Shown in pieces: positions 1 through 6,800 of a DNA stretch of 7,339 nt. The position numbers and the translations under genes were made by a program. The number at the start of each line of letters is the position of its first letter. Position 1 is the stretch's first letter. Origin of the DNA: Desulfobacterales bacterium (GTDB taxonomy: Bacteria; Desulfobacterota; Desulfobacteria; Desulfobacterales; JAUCGF01); the NCBI GenBank assembly GCA_029940345.1, contig JAOZRC010000264.1:1-7339 (forward strand). The letters are read 5' to 3'. The notes below the pieces were generated by a model that saw only the letters and a program-made list of their open reading frames with translations, was not told the origin of the DNA and made no database searches.

Positions 1-15
1 CGAGACAACTTATGA
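1..15 (+). CDS. 3' tail of upstream gene (probably cas8b/cst1), partial
   Basis: The frame starting at base 1 reads Arg-Asp-Asn-Leu and then stops with TGA at 13-15. This stop overlaps the cas7 ATG (12-14) as ATGA, the same junction seen between cas5 and cas3 in this window. In the Cst2/Cas5t version of type I-B the gene just before cas7 is normally the large subunit cas8b (cst1). The identity is therefore inferred from position alone; four residues say nothing about function. An open frame this short could also occur by chance. Confidence 0.4.
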   Translation, partial: RDNL

Positions 16-914
16 AAGCAGTCAAAGCATTAACAATTACCTATCTTACTCCGATTTCATTTGCGAGTTTGAACGGTTCGGATAAAGAAGCTGATAATAT
101 TTCCAGCATAAAGAAACTGAGTCGTGGTACGGAACAATTCCCTTACGGATCTTCGCAATGGCTTCGTCGGGCATTGCGCGACCAGTTAGCCAATATGGAG
201 TGGCCTTCATCTGAAGGCGTCGCGGCCTCAATCAGCAAAGGAGCCGCTACGACACAGCAGAAACCGGCAAAATATATAGACGATGATCTTTTCGGATATA
301 TGGGTACTGAAAAAGGTGGTGAAAGCAGTAAAGGAAGCTCAATAACAAGGACATCGCCGGTAAGAGTTTCACCTCTTGTCGCAATGAACAAATATGAAGG
401 CGATTTGGATTTCGGAACCAATTACATGGGCGTTAAAGCCGGAGGTAACCCCAATATTTTTGAAACGGAAATCCACTCCGGGATTTATCGTGGAACGTTA
501 ATGATTGAATTAGACCGTGTGGGGTGCGGCGACGGATTTGACGACAAAGAAGAACTTGCGCCGGACGAATGCTGCAAACGAGTTGAAGGCCTGCTTGATG
601 CCTTTAAAAATCTTTGGTCTTCTGGGCGGCAGACACGTTTTCTGGCTGACATTTCTCCTAAATTTATCGCTGCCGCTTTACTGACTGTTAAGAATCCTAT
701 TTTTCTTGAATCGGTTTTGCCCACCGCAAAAGGCGTTAAAATCGAAACACTCAATGAAGTCATTCAGGACTTTGACGCTGAAATTAAAGAATTTACTTTT
801 GGCGCCAGAAAAAGCATCTTTTCAGAATTGCCATCAGATACGGTTTCGATAGGAGAGGCATTTAAAGCTATGAAAAATTGGGTGCAAGCGTATTATCGCT
901 CGCGAGGTGCATAA
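12..914 (+). CDS. cas7: Type I-B Cascade backbone protein Cas7 (Cst2/DevR family)
   Basis: Predicted Cas7 subunit (300 aa) of the type I-B Cascade complex. Several copies would polymerise along the crRNA spacer and present it to target DNA in the cytoplasm. Seen: the N-terminal strand (KALTITYLTPISFASLNG, residues 5-22) leads into a SSQWLRRALRDQL segment (48-59) typical of Cst2/DevR-like Cas7. A DDLFGYMG motif (91-98) is followed by a flexible Gly/Ser-rich stretch (about 101-112). TSPVRVSPL (114-122) and FETEIHSGIYRG (150-161) resemble the conserved core of the RRM-like fold. The length is usual for the family. The ATG at 12 overlaps the stop of an upstream frame; only a weak GAGA precedes it, so translational coupling is likely. 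It is followed by cas5 with a one-base overlap. Family assignment is strong; the subtype call rests on motif style plus gene order. Confidence 0.93.
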   Translation: MKAVKALTITYLTPISFASLNGSDKEADNISSIKKLSRGTEQFPYGSSQWLRRALRDQLANMEWPSSEGVAASISKGAATTQQKPAKYIDDDLFGYMGTEKGGESSKGSSITRTSPVRVSPLVAMNKYEGDLDFGTNYMGVKAGGNPNIFETEIHSGIYRGTLMIELDRVGCGDGFDDKEELAPDECCKRVEGLLDAFKNLWSSGRQTRFLADISPKFIAAALLTVKNPIFLESVLPTAKGVKIETLNEVIQDFDAEIKEFTFGARKSIFSELPSDTVSIGEAFKAMKNWVQAYYRSRGA

Positions 915-1621
915 TGTATTGTTTCCATATAAAAGTATTTGCCGTTACCGCTTCTTTCCGAATTCCTGAATCGCATACGTTTCAGCAGAGCCTTCCGCTT
1001 CCGCCTCCTACAACTCTGACAGGTTTAATGGGGGCGGCCATGGGCTTGAGCTTTGAATCGGCTGTCAGATTCAGAGAATCAAACGGTCTGCATTTCGGCG
1101 TTGCCGGAACACATCGCGGCGTGTTTAAAGACCTCTGGAAATATCGCAAAATAAAATCAAAAGCGGTTATAACTGATGTCCTTTTGAGAGAATATTTAAC
1201 TGACTTGGAAATGTCCCTTTATATAGCTTCCGAATCACGTTTAACCGTTAGCCAGGTCAGAGCATCCTTTTTGTCGCCGTGCTACGCTTTAACGGCAGGC
1301 AACAGTGATGACCTCTTGAAAATCAGAAATGTGAGTGAAATTATTGATATTAACGAAATACCCGTGGCCGACTTTCAACAAACCATACTGCCGGGTAATC
1401 ATGTTGACAATTACAATCCTCTGGCAAATTTAGAGCATTTACCCATTACAGAATCAATTCGCTCCCCCCAAGTATATCTGTTGCCTACGGCTTTTGAATT
1501 TAAAGGCAAGGAACGACGCATCAGTTGTCGTGAACATTTTACATTTGTCGGTTCTTCGGTGACATTAAAAAAACCGATTCCCGGCATTCGAATTAATGAT
1601 GAGGCCGTTGTATTATTATGA
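914..1621 (+). CDS. cas5: Type I-B Cascade subunit Cas5 (Cas5t-like)
   Basis: Predicted Cas5 (235 aa), the RAMP protein that caps the 5' handle of the crRNA and joins the Cas7 filament to the large subunit. Seen: the N-terminal strand (IKVFAVTASFRIPESHTFQQS, residues 6-26) leads to a PPPTTLTGLMGAAMGL segment (30-45), the Cas5 signature with its Gly-rich turn. SPCYALTAGNSDDLLKIR (121-138) and EHFTFVGSSVTL (207-218) are also typical. I chose ATG 914 over the in-frame TTG at 878. It has a GAGGTG Shine-Dalgarno at 904-909 with 4-base spacing, it overlaps the cas7 stop by one base (TAATG), and it removes a 12-residue extension not expected in the family. The stop overlaps cas3 as ATGA. I see no sign that it processes crRNA as Cas5d does; type I-B uses Cas6, which would lie outside this window. 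Confidence 0.92.
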   Translation: MYCFHIKVFAVTASFRIPESHTFQQSLPLPPPTTLTGLMGAAMGLSFESAVRFRESNGLHFGVAGTHRGVFKDLWKYRKIKSKAVITDVLLREYLTDLEMSLYIASESRLTVSQVRASFLSPCYALTAGNSDDLLKIRNVSEIIDINEIPVADFQQTILPGNHVDNYNPLANLEHLPITESIRSPQVYLLPTAFEFKGKERRISCREHFTFVGSSVTLKKPIPGIRINDEAVVLL

Positions 1622-3870
1622 GTAGAATTTACTACGCCAAGCCAGATCAAACCTATCAGGAACATTTTGATTATGTTTTATCGGCTTGGCAGGAAGTACG
1701 CATATCCAAACTAAATCTTGTTGAAAGACTGGCGCGGAAATATGATTTTCAGCCAGAACACTTTTGGAAAAATTCGCTGCTTTCCGTTGTTTTCCATGAC
1801 ATCGGTAAAATGACAGCCAATTTTCAGGAAATGATGGACGCACTTAAAAACGGACGACGGTTTGACTTTCAGAGGAATTATCGCCATGAATTGGCCTCAT
1901 TTCTATTTGTGATTATCTCTTGTAAAAAACTTGCAACTGATTATGGCTTGCTAACGGCAGCACCCATTGAAGCCTTGGCCGTTGTCGGGCATCACAAACC
2001 TTTGAATACGGAACTTTCTTCGTTTGACCGGGAGGGTTGGTCGCCAGTTCCCCGATTTGCGCAGGAGGGCATTGAGCAGGCATTTGATCTTGCGAAACAA
2101 GCATTTAAGCAACATAAATGGAAACTGCCTGAGATACCCAGCGGGCTTGAAAAACAAGATCCTTATAAATTCCTTTCACAAATTATCGGTGTAAACGGTT
2201 GTTTTGAGCAACTTCTGAAAAGAGATGATCTTGAAAGGGTTCGCACGTTATATTTTTTACTCAAAGGAATCCTTCATTATGCCGACTGGCACGGATCAGG
2301 CATGGCGCAAGTGAATTATTCCGTCTTCAAACCTCCCGCTATGTTGATTGAAGAACTTGCGAATCGTTGCAAAAGTAAACAAATAGAATATAAAGGACTG
2401 AGACCTTTTCAGAAAAAGATGAGCCTGCATTCCGGTAGCCTGATCGCAATAGCACCGACCGGCAGCGGTAAAACTGAAGGTTCGCTGTTATGGGCTTTGA
2501 AAAATTCCCGCGAATTGGGTGGTGCCAAAATTATCTATTTACTTCCGACCATGGCGACGGCTAACAGTATATGGAAACGTTTTGCCAGTTTTTTCGGCGA
2601 AAACAATGTGGGCCTCACGCACTCATCGGCAAATCTGTTTTTTGATGGAAAGGATGGGAAAGCAGAAGAAAACCAATGGGAAAACCGTAGAGATGTTCTT
2701 TTTGACAAAACATTCATCACTCCGGTTACTGTAGGCACGGTCGATCAGTTGCTAACCGCCGGTTTTAATTCCGGGTGGTGGGTTTTGAAAGAGATCAACG
2801 CGGCCAATGCCGTCATTGTGCTTGATGAAATCCATGCCTATGACGGATGGACATTAGGATTAATCATTTCCGCAATACGTCATTTTTCAAATTTGGGCAC
2901 GCGTTTTCTCGTTATGAGCGCGACAATGCCAACTGATTTGGTGCATCTTTTTCAACATGAATTGCCGGAAGCTTCGGTTATCAAAGAAAATAAATTGTTA
3001 ACTGCCAAAAGGAGTGCTTATTTTGTTGAGGATCAATGTATTGATGAAGCCGTTGATGCCATTGCATCCGCTGTCAATGACGGAAAGCGCGTGTTGGTAG
3101 TTGTCAATACTGTCGATCAGTGCCAGAATCTTTCAAAAAAATTAAAAACATTAGCTCCGGTTTGTTATCATTCACGTTATATTTTTAGAGATCGCAAGCA
3201 AATTGAAAAAAAGATTGACACAGCTAATTTTGTAATCGCCACTCAGGTTGTCGAAGTTTCGTTAGATATTGATTTTGATTGGCTCTTTACGGAATGCGCA
3301 CCGCCGGATGCCATTGCCCAACGCGCTGGCCGCATTAATCGCTACCGAGATTCTAAGCGGGACAGCCGTGTATATATTTTTCGAGCCTCAGAAAAAAGTG
3401 AATCCCTCTATAACCCGATCAATTCTCCGGATATACTTCAACGCACTTTCAATGCCTTTAAAAAAGCGCCTTGTGAAATAGCAGAACAGGATTTGATTGA
3501 TATCGTTGATCTTGTTTACAGGGATATATCAATTGATGATTCGGAAATTTTTAAAATGGCTCTTGAACAGTATAAATTGAGCCAAGAGGCGCGTATGGGA
3601 ATATTCGATAGCAGGTTGGGCGAAGACAAACAGGAAGTTACGCGTCAACGAAAATATGAAACTGTTTCAGTTATTCCGCTATGCTTTCTTGAAACAGTTT
3701 TAAATTCAGCGCCCAAAGAGAGAAGATGGTATGAACTGAAAGTGCCTCTTTGGTATGCTATGGGTCATAAGCAATATCAAAGGGAAATTCTGTTTTGTGA
3801 CATGATATATGATGAAAATATAGGTGGTGTATTAGAAATTCAAACGGAACCCTCAAATATTTTTATTTAA
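1618..3870 (+). CDS. cas3: Cas3 HD-nuclease / superfamily 2 helicase
   Basis: Effector nuclease-helicase (750 aa) recruited by target-bound Cascade to nick, unwind and degrade the non-target DNA strand. N-terminal HD domain (about 1-240): H16, H60-D61 (FHDIGK), H90 (YRHE), H125-H126 (GHH) and D223 (HYADW) are candidate metal ligands. The helicase follows: Q-motif-like RPFQKK (262-267), Walker A APTGSGKT (279-286), DEIH box (403-406), SAT (434-436), the motif V region (about 541-554) and motif VI QRAGRINR (568-575). All expected motifs are present in one unbroken frame, so HD and helicase are fused and the enzyme looks active. A C-terminal region (about 600-750) completes the usual length. The ATG overlaps the cas5 stop (ATGA) with no close Shine-Dalgarno, suggesting translational coupling. 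A 72-base gap follows before cas4. Confidence 0.97.
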   Translation: MSRIYYAKPDQTYQEHFDYVLSAWQEVRISKLNLVERLARKYDFQPEHFWKNSLLSVVFHDIGKMTANFQEMMDALKNGRRFDFQRNYRHELASFLFVIISCKKLATDYGLLTAAPIEALAVVGHHKPLNTELSSFDREGWSPVPRFAQEGIEQAFDLAKQAFKQHKWKLPEIPSGLEKQDPYKFLSQIIGVNGCFEQLLKRDDLERVRTLYFLLKGILHYADWHGSGMAQVNYSVFKPPAMLIEELANRCKSKQIEYKGLRPFQKKMSLHSGSLIAIAPTGSGKTEGSLLWALKNSRELGGAKIIYLLPTMATANSIWKRFASFFGENNVGLTHSSANLFFDGKDGKAEENQWENRRDVLFDKTFITPVTVGTVDQLLTAGFNSGWWVLKEINAANAVIVLDEIHAYDGWTLGLIISAIRHFSNLGTRFLVMSATMPTDLVHLFQHELPEASVIKENKLLTAKRSAYFVEDQCIDEAVDAIASAVNDGKRVLVVVNTVDQCQNLSKKLKTLAPVCYHSRYIFRDRKQIEKKIDTANFVIATQVVEVSLDIDFDWLFTECAPPDAIAQRAGRINRYRDSKRDSRVYIFRASEKSESLYNPINSPDILQRTFNAFKKAPCEIAEQDLIDIVDLVYRDISIDDSEIFKMALEQYKLSQEARMGIFDSRLGEDKQEVTRQRKYETVSVIPLCFLETVLNSAPKERRWYELKVPLWYAMGHKQYQREILFCDMIYDENIGGVLEIQTEPSNIFI

Positions 3871-3942
3871 TTTGACTGTCCCTTGTAAAATGTAAAAAAA
3901 GAAAATGAAAGTTTATTTTAAACGGTTTTCATACAGATAGCC
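3871..3942 (+). other. AT-rich gap between interference and adaptation genes
   Basis: This 72-base gap is the first non-overlapping junction in the operon. It contains TTGACT (3872-3877), which resembles a -35 box, but no convincing -10 box at 16-18 bases. It has A- and T-rich runs, and no stem followed by a T-tract that would mark a terminator. Just before the cas4 ATG the sequence is CAGATAGCC, with no clear Shine-Dalgarno. It could hold a weak promoter for cas4 and the genes after it, or simply be operon spacing. Confidence 0.35.
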
Positions 3943-4524
3943 ATGAGCATCCTACTAACACCATCAGAAATCATCGAACACCTCTATTGCCCGCGCTTCA
4001 CCTATTTCATGTTATGCCTGAATATTGAACAGCACGAACAAAAACGCTTCAAAGTGCAAAAAGGCCGCCGAATCCATGAAGAAAAAACGCGCATTAACAA
4101 AGATTATCTGCGCAAAAGAATTGGCGCAACGGCCAAAGCTACCGAAGTCTATTTGTCTTCTGACAAGCTGCATCTGCGCGGCGTTGCGGATGAAGTGCTG
4201 ACCTTAAAGGACGGTTCAATGGCACCGCTGGATTACAAATTCGCCGTTTACAAACAGCGCAATTACAAAACTTTGAAAACCCAATCGCTGGCTTATGGTC
4301 TGCTGATTGCTGAAAATTACAACACACCGGTTCACAAAGGTTTTATCGTTTACACACGCTCGCGCAATAAACTGGTTGAAATTGAGTTCACGCCCAAGGA
4401 TTATGCCGGATTAAAAGAAACGATCCGTGCAATGCTTTTGATTATCCAAAAAGGATGGTATCCCAAAAAGACGTCTTCAAAAGCCAAGTGCATGGATTGT
4501 GCTTACAAAAACATTTGTGTTTGA
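3943..4524 (+). CDS. cas4: Cas4 RecB-like exonuclease with Fe-S cluster
   Basis: Adaptation nuclease (193 aa). With Cas1-Cas2, Cas4 proteins trim prespacers and select those next to a correct PAM, setting spacer orientation. Seen: C16 in an LYCPR motif near the N terminus and C183, C186 and C192 (CxxCxxxxxC) at the C terminus form the four-cysteine set for a 4Fe-4S cluster. Between them lie the RecB-type PD-(D/E)XK residues: H45 (RRIHEEK), D83 (GVADEV), D97 and K99 (LDYKF), and the QxxxY motif Q114/Y118. All catalytic and cluster residues are present, so it should be active. The ATG gives the usual short lead (MSILLTPSEI) before LYCPR, although the ribosome site is weak. The next gene starts 12 bases after its stop, so it is co-transcribed with the Uma2 pair and cas1. 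Confidence 0.95.
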   Translation: MSILLTPSEIIEHLYCPRFTYFMLCLNIEQHEQKRFKVQKGRRIHEEKTRINKDYLRKRIGATAKATEVYLSSDKLHLRGVADEVLTLKDGSMAPLDYKFAVYKQRNYKTLKTQSLAYGLLIAENYNTPVHKGFIVYTRSRNKLVEIEFTPKDYAGLKETIRAMLLIIQKGWYPKKTSSKAKCMDCAYKNICV

Positions 4525-4531
4525 AAGGAGG
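4525..4531 (+). promoter_or_regulatory. Strong Shine-Dalgarno of first Uma2 gene
   Basis: AAGGAGG begins directly after the cas4 stop codon and lies 5 bases before the ATG at 4537. It is a near-perfect anti-16S match, far stronger than the sites in front of cas7, cas3 and cas4. It fixes the start of the first Uma2 gene and suggests independent, efficient translation. Confidence 0.85.
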
Positions 4532-4536
4532 AAAGC

Positions 4537-5127
4537 ATGGGATTAGCATTGAAAAATGAAACCTATACGTACTCAGATTATCTGCGATACACCGAAGATG
4601 ACCGGTTCGAACTGATTTTGGGGGAGGTGTATGACATGAGTCCGGCGCCCTCACGGCGTCATCAGCAAATTTGTGGTGAGTTATTCCGCCAAATTGCCAA
4701 TCATCTGGTTGACCGCCGATGTTCGGTCTATACGGCTCCGTTTGATGTCAGGTTTACCGAAGCGGATGAAACCGATGAAGAATGCTCAACTGTGGTTCAG
4801 CCTGATATTGCAGTAATCTGCGATCATAAAAAACTGGATGACAAGGGCTGTAAAGGCGCTCCTGATTTTATCGCGGAAATCATCTCGCCCTATACGGCAT
4901 CTAAAGACAATATTACCAAAGCGGCGCTTTACGAAAAACATGGCGTCAAAGAATACTGGATTGTTCATCCGCTTGATAATATCCTGATTGTCCGTCGTCT
5001 TGACGAAAACGGCCAATATGCACCGGCGGCCTTTTATGAAGGTAAAGGAACGCTCGCATTAGCGATTTTACCGGATTTGGCAATTGATCTTGATGCTTTA
5101 TTTGGTAATACAGTTAATCCTGCGTAA
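4537..5127 (+). CDS. Uma2-family predicted PD-(D/E)XK endonuclease, copy 1
   Basis: Uma2/DUF820 (PF05685) protein, 196 aa, the usual length. Seen: an N-terminal YTYSDYLRYTEDDRFELI segment (10-27), GEVYDMSPAPSRRHQ (29-43) with conserved H42, VQPDIAV (87-93), APDFIAEIISP (108-118), K128 before ALYEKHGVKEYWIVHP (130-145), and a C-terminal LPDLAIDLDALF (178-189). D90 and E114 fit the acidic residues of the predicted restriction-like fold. The canonical ExK lysine position holds Ile116, so K128 might act as a migrated lysine (inference). No signal peptide or membrane segment. The family is annotated as putative restriction endonuclease, mostly without a proven role. It starts 12 bases after cas4 with a strong Shine-Dalgarno and is not a standard cas gene. 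It may be an accessory nuclease in spacer acquisition or a passenger in the operon. Confidence 0.9.
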   Translation: MGLALKNETYTYSDYLRYTEDDRFELILGEVYDMSPAPSRRHQQICGELFRQIANHLVDRRCSVYTAPFDVRFTEADETDEECSTVVQPDIAVICDHKKLDDKGCKGAPDFIAEIISPYTASKDNITKAALYEKHGVKEYWIVHPLDNILIVRRLDENGQYAPAAFYEGKGTLALAILPDLAIDLDALFGNTVNPA

Positions 5128-5197
5128 TTACTTCAGTTAAACATATTTTTACATTGCATATTTCTTGATAAATACATACTTATCTGAGGAGGAAAGC
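5128..5197 (+). other. AT-rich gap between the two Uma2 genes
   Basis: Seventy AT-rich bases with no open frame and no hairpin plus T-run. TTTACA (5148-5153) could be a -35 box, but the nearest TATAAT-like hexamer (TACATA, 5173-5178) is 19 bases away, so a promoter is possible and not supported. The last 11 bases carry the ribosome site of copy 2. The gap is longer than the 12- and 16-base gaps on the outer sides of the pair. Confidence 0.35.
5187..5192 (+). promoter_or_regulatory. Shine-Dalgarno that sets the start of Uma2 copy 2
   Basis: AGGAGG lies 5 bases before the ATG at 5198, with the same spacer (AAAGC) as copy 1. This rules against the longer reading from the in-frame TTG at 5165, which would put the ribosome site inside the gene and add 11 residues that copy 1 lacks. 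Confidence 0.88.
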
Positions 5198-5782
5198 ATG
5201 GCATTAGCATTAAAAAAAGAAACCTATACATACTCAGATTATCTGCGATACACCGAAGATGACCGTTTTGAACTGATTGCAGGAGAGGTGTATGACATGA
5301 GTCCGGCGCCTTCGCGTCGCCATCAGGAAGTCTCCGGAGAACTATTCAAGCAGATCGCCGTTTTTCTTACCGGCAAATCGTGTCGCGTTTATTCGGCCCC
5401 GTTCGATGTCAGGCTGTCTGAAGCGGATGAAACCGATGAAGAATGCTCAACTGTGGTTCAGCCTGATATTGCCGTGATCTGCGATCATAAAAAATTGGAT
5501 GACAAGGGCTGTAAAGGCGCACCTGATTTTATCGCTGAAATTATCTCGCCCTATACGGCATCCAAAGACAATATCACCAAAGCGGCACTTTATGAAAAAC
5601 ATGGCGTCAAAGAATACTGGATTGTTCATCCGCTTGATAATATCATTATTGTCCGACAACTTAGCGAAAATGGTCTGTACGCACCACCGGCATTTTATAA
5701 AGGTAAAGGAACGCTTAAATTAGCTGTTTTACCGGATTTGGCCGTTGACCTTGATGCGCTGTTCGCCAATCCGGTAGAATAA
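5198..5782 (+). CDS. Uma2-family predicted PD-(D/E)XK endonuclease, copy 2
   Basis: Second Uma2/DUF820 protein, 194 aa, a paralogue of the gene just upstream. It keeps the same predicted active-site residues (H42, D90, E114, K128 in its own numbering) and is identical to copy 1 from E75 to I149. It differs most in residues 44-74, for example QEVSGELFKQIAVFLTGKS in place of the copy 1 version, and scattered changes occur after residue 150 (L150I, R154Q, D156S, A164P, E168K, A174K). The C terminus is two residues shorter. Both copies are intact, which argues against one being a decaying duplicate. The fold is probably an RNase H-like restriction core that can dimerise, so a copy 1/copy 2 heterodimer is conceivable (inference). 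cas1 starts 16 bases after its stop, so it belongs to the adaptation operon. No function is proven. Confidence 0.9.
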   Translation: MALALKKETYTYSDYLRYTEDDRFELIAGEVYDMSPAPSRRHQEVSGELFKQIAVFLTGKSCRVYSAPFDVRLSEADETDEECSTVVQPDIAVICDHKKLDDKGCKGAPDFIAEIISPYTASKDNITKAALYEKHGVKEYWIVHPLDNIIIVRQLSENGLYAPPAFYKGKGTLKLAVLPDLAVDLDALFANPVE

Positions 5783-5798
5783 ATCATAGGAGCTTGGT

Positions 5799-6800
5799 AT
5801 GCAGTTGACAATCACCGGTTACGGTGCTTACATCCGAAAACGCGGCGAATGTTTTGAGATTAAGGTGGATGATAAAAAAGATGAAATTTCAGCCCGCCGC
5901 GTGCAATCCATCCTGATCACAACAGCGGCTTTGATCTCTTCCGATGCGCTTCATCTGGCCTATGAACATAATATTGATGTGATTTTTCTGGATAAGTACG
6001 GCAAGCCGTTTTCGCGCGTATGGCATGCCAAATTTGGCTCTACCACCTATATCCGTCGCAAACAACTGGAACTTTCACAAAACAGGAAAGGGCTGGATTT
6101 GGCCAAATCATGGATTATCACCAAAACAGAAAACCAAATCCGGCTACTGGAAAAACTGAAACGCACGCGGCCGAAAAAACGTGAAAAAATCGAAGTTTAC
6201 GTAAAAAACATGACCTGCTATCAGGAGCAGCTCAAAACGCTTGACGCCGATAACATTGATGCCGTCAGGGATGAAATTTTCATACTTGAAGCCCATTGCG
6301 CCAAGCAGTATTTCAAGGCGGTGAATTATATTATGCCGGCGCGCTATCAGTTTGACGGCCGCTCGCGCCAACCGGCCAAAGATGAATTTAACGCCTTTTT
6401 GAATTACAGTTACGGCGTACTCTATTCCAAAACGGAACGCGCTTGTATTTTGGCCGGACTTGATCCCTATATCGGATTTCTGCACACCGATAATTACGGG
6501 AAAAAATCGTTCGTATTTGACATCATTGAGCTGTTTCGAATATATGCGGATGAGGTGGTGATCCGTCTGTTTGCCAAACGGATGGTCAAAAAAGATATGG
6601 TTCGCCTGATTAAAAACGGCGTAACCCTGGTAAAAACGGGCAAACAACTGCTAATTTATAACCTGAACGAAGCTTTGGATGAGAAAATACGCTATCGCGG
6701 ACGCAATATCAAAAAGAAAAACATCATGGATTATGAATGTCACCGGCTGGCCAACAGCTTTATCGGCCGGGATAAAGAAATTACATTTAAATCAATCTGA
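5799..6800 (+). CDS. cas1: Cas1 CRISPR integrase
   Basis: Spacer integrase (333 aa) that with Cas2 inserts trimmed prespacers at the leader end of the array. Seen: an N-terminal beta domain (MQLTITGYGAYIRKRGECFE and on, about 1-80) including ITTAALISSDALHLAYEHNIDVIFLD (40-65), typical of Cas1. A charged helical linker (about 110-160) follows, then the alpha catalytic domain. Metal ligands: E164 (FILEAHC), H229 (GFLHTD) and the FDIIELFR motif with D241 and E244. All are present, so it should be active. The style matches the type I-B (HMARI-like) Cas1 group. There is no fused reverse transcriptase or Cas4 domain. AGGAG at 5788-5792, six bases before the ATG, supports the start. A 78-base gap separates it from cas2, longer than usual for this pair. 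Confidence 0.97.
   Translation: MQLTITGYGAYIRKRGECFEIKVDDKKDEISARRVQSILITTAALISSDALHLAYEHNIDVIFLDKYGKPFSRVWHAKFGSTTYIRRKQLELSQNRKGLDLAKSWIITKTENQIRLLEKLKRTRPKKREKIEVYVKNMTCYQEQLKTLDADNIDAVRDEIFILEAHCAKQYFKAVNYIMPARYQFDGRSRQPAKDEFNAFLNYSYGVLYSKTERACILAGLDPYIGFLHTDNYGKKSFVFDIIELFRIYADEVVIRLFAKRMVKKDMVRLIKNGVTLVKTGKQLLIYNLNEALDEKIRYRGRNIKKKNIMDYECHRLANSFIGRDKEITFKSI

Larger units (their letters stand above)
4526..5782 (+). repeat. Tandem gene duplication, 661-base period (two Uma2 units)
   Basis: Two direct copies of an Uma2 coding unit, each including its ribosome site. AGGAGGAAAGCATGG occurs identically at 4526-4540 and 5187-5201. The aligned coding parts keep a constant 661-base offset with no indel until the last few codons. 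Proteins are about 85% identical by hand alignment (29 differences over 194 positions). The differences are clustered: 14 lie in residues 44-74 and none in residues 75-149. I find no inverted repeats, transposase or target-site duplication around the unit, so a simple tandem duplication is the best reading. Confidence 0.85.

Noticed and set aside
143..763. Two 92-residue minus-strand open frames within cas7
   Set aside because: Both overlap the intact cas7 coding sequence, have no ribosome site of note and show no domain.
878..913. TTG start that would extend Cas5 by 12 residues
   Set aside because: The ATG at 914 has GAGGTG four bases upstream and forms a TAATG junction with cas7; the extension has no family support.
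2519..3481. Short + strand frames inside cas3 (2519-2734 and 3269-3481)
   Set aside because: They overlap the cas3 helicase motifs in another frame; no frameshift is needed because cas3 is continuous from Walker A to motif VI.
5165..5197. TTG start that would extend Uma2 copy 2 by 11 residues
   Set aside because: AGGAGG at 5187-5192 serves the ATG at 5198, and the duplicated copy starts at the matching codon.
4525..5798. Possible insertion sequence or MITE carrying the Uma2 genes
   Set aside because: No transposase, terminal inverted repeats or flanking target duplication could be found; only the direct duplication of the gene units is visible.
6144..6647. 167-residue open frame on the minus strand inside cas1
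   Set aside because: It lies wholly within a cas1 gene whose catalytic residues are all present on the + strand, and its translation shows no recognisable family. It is a shadow of the codon pattern.
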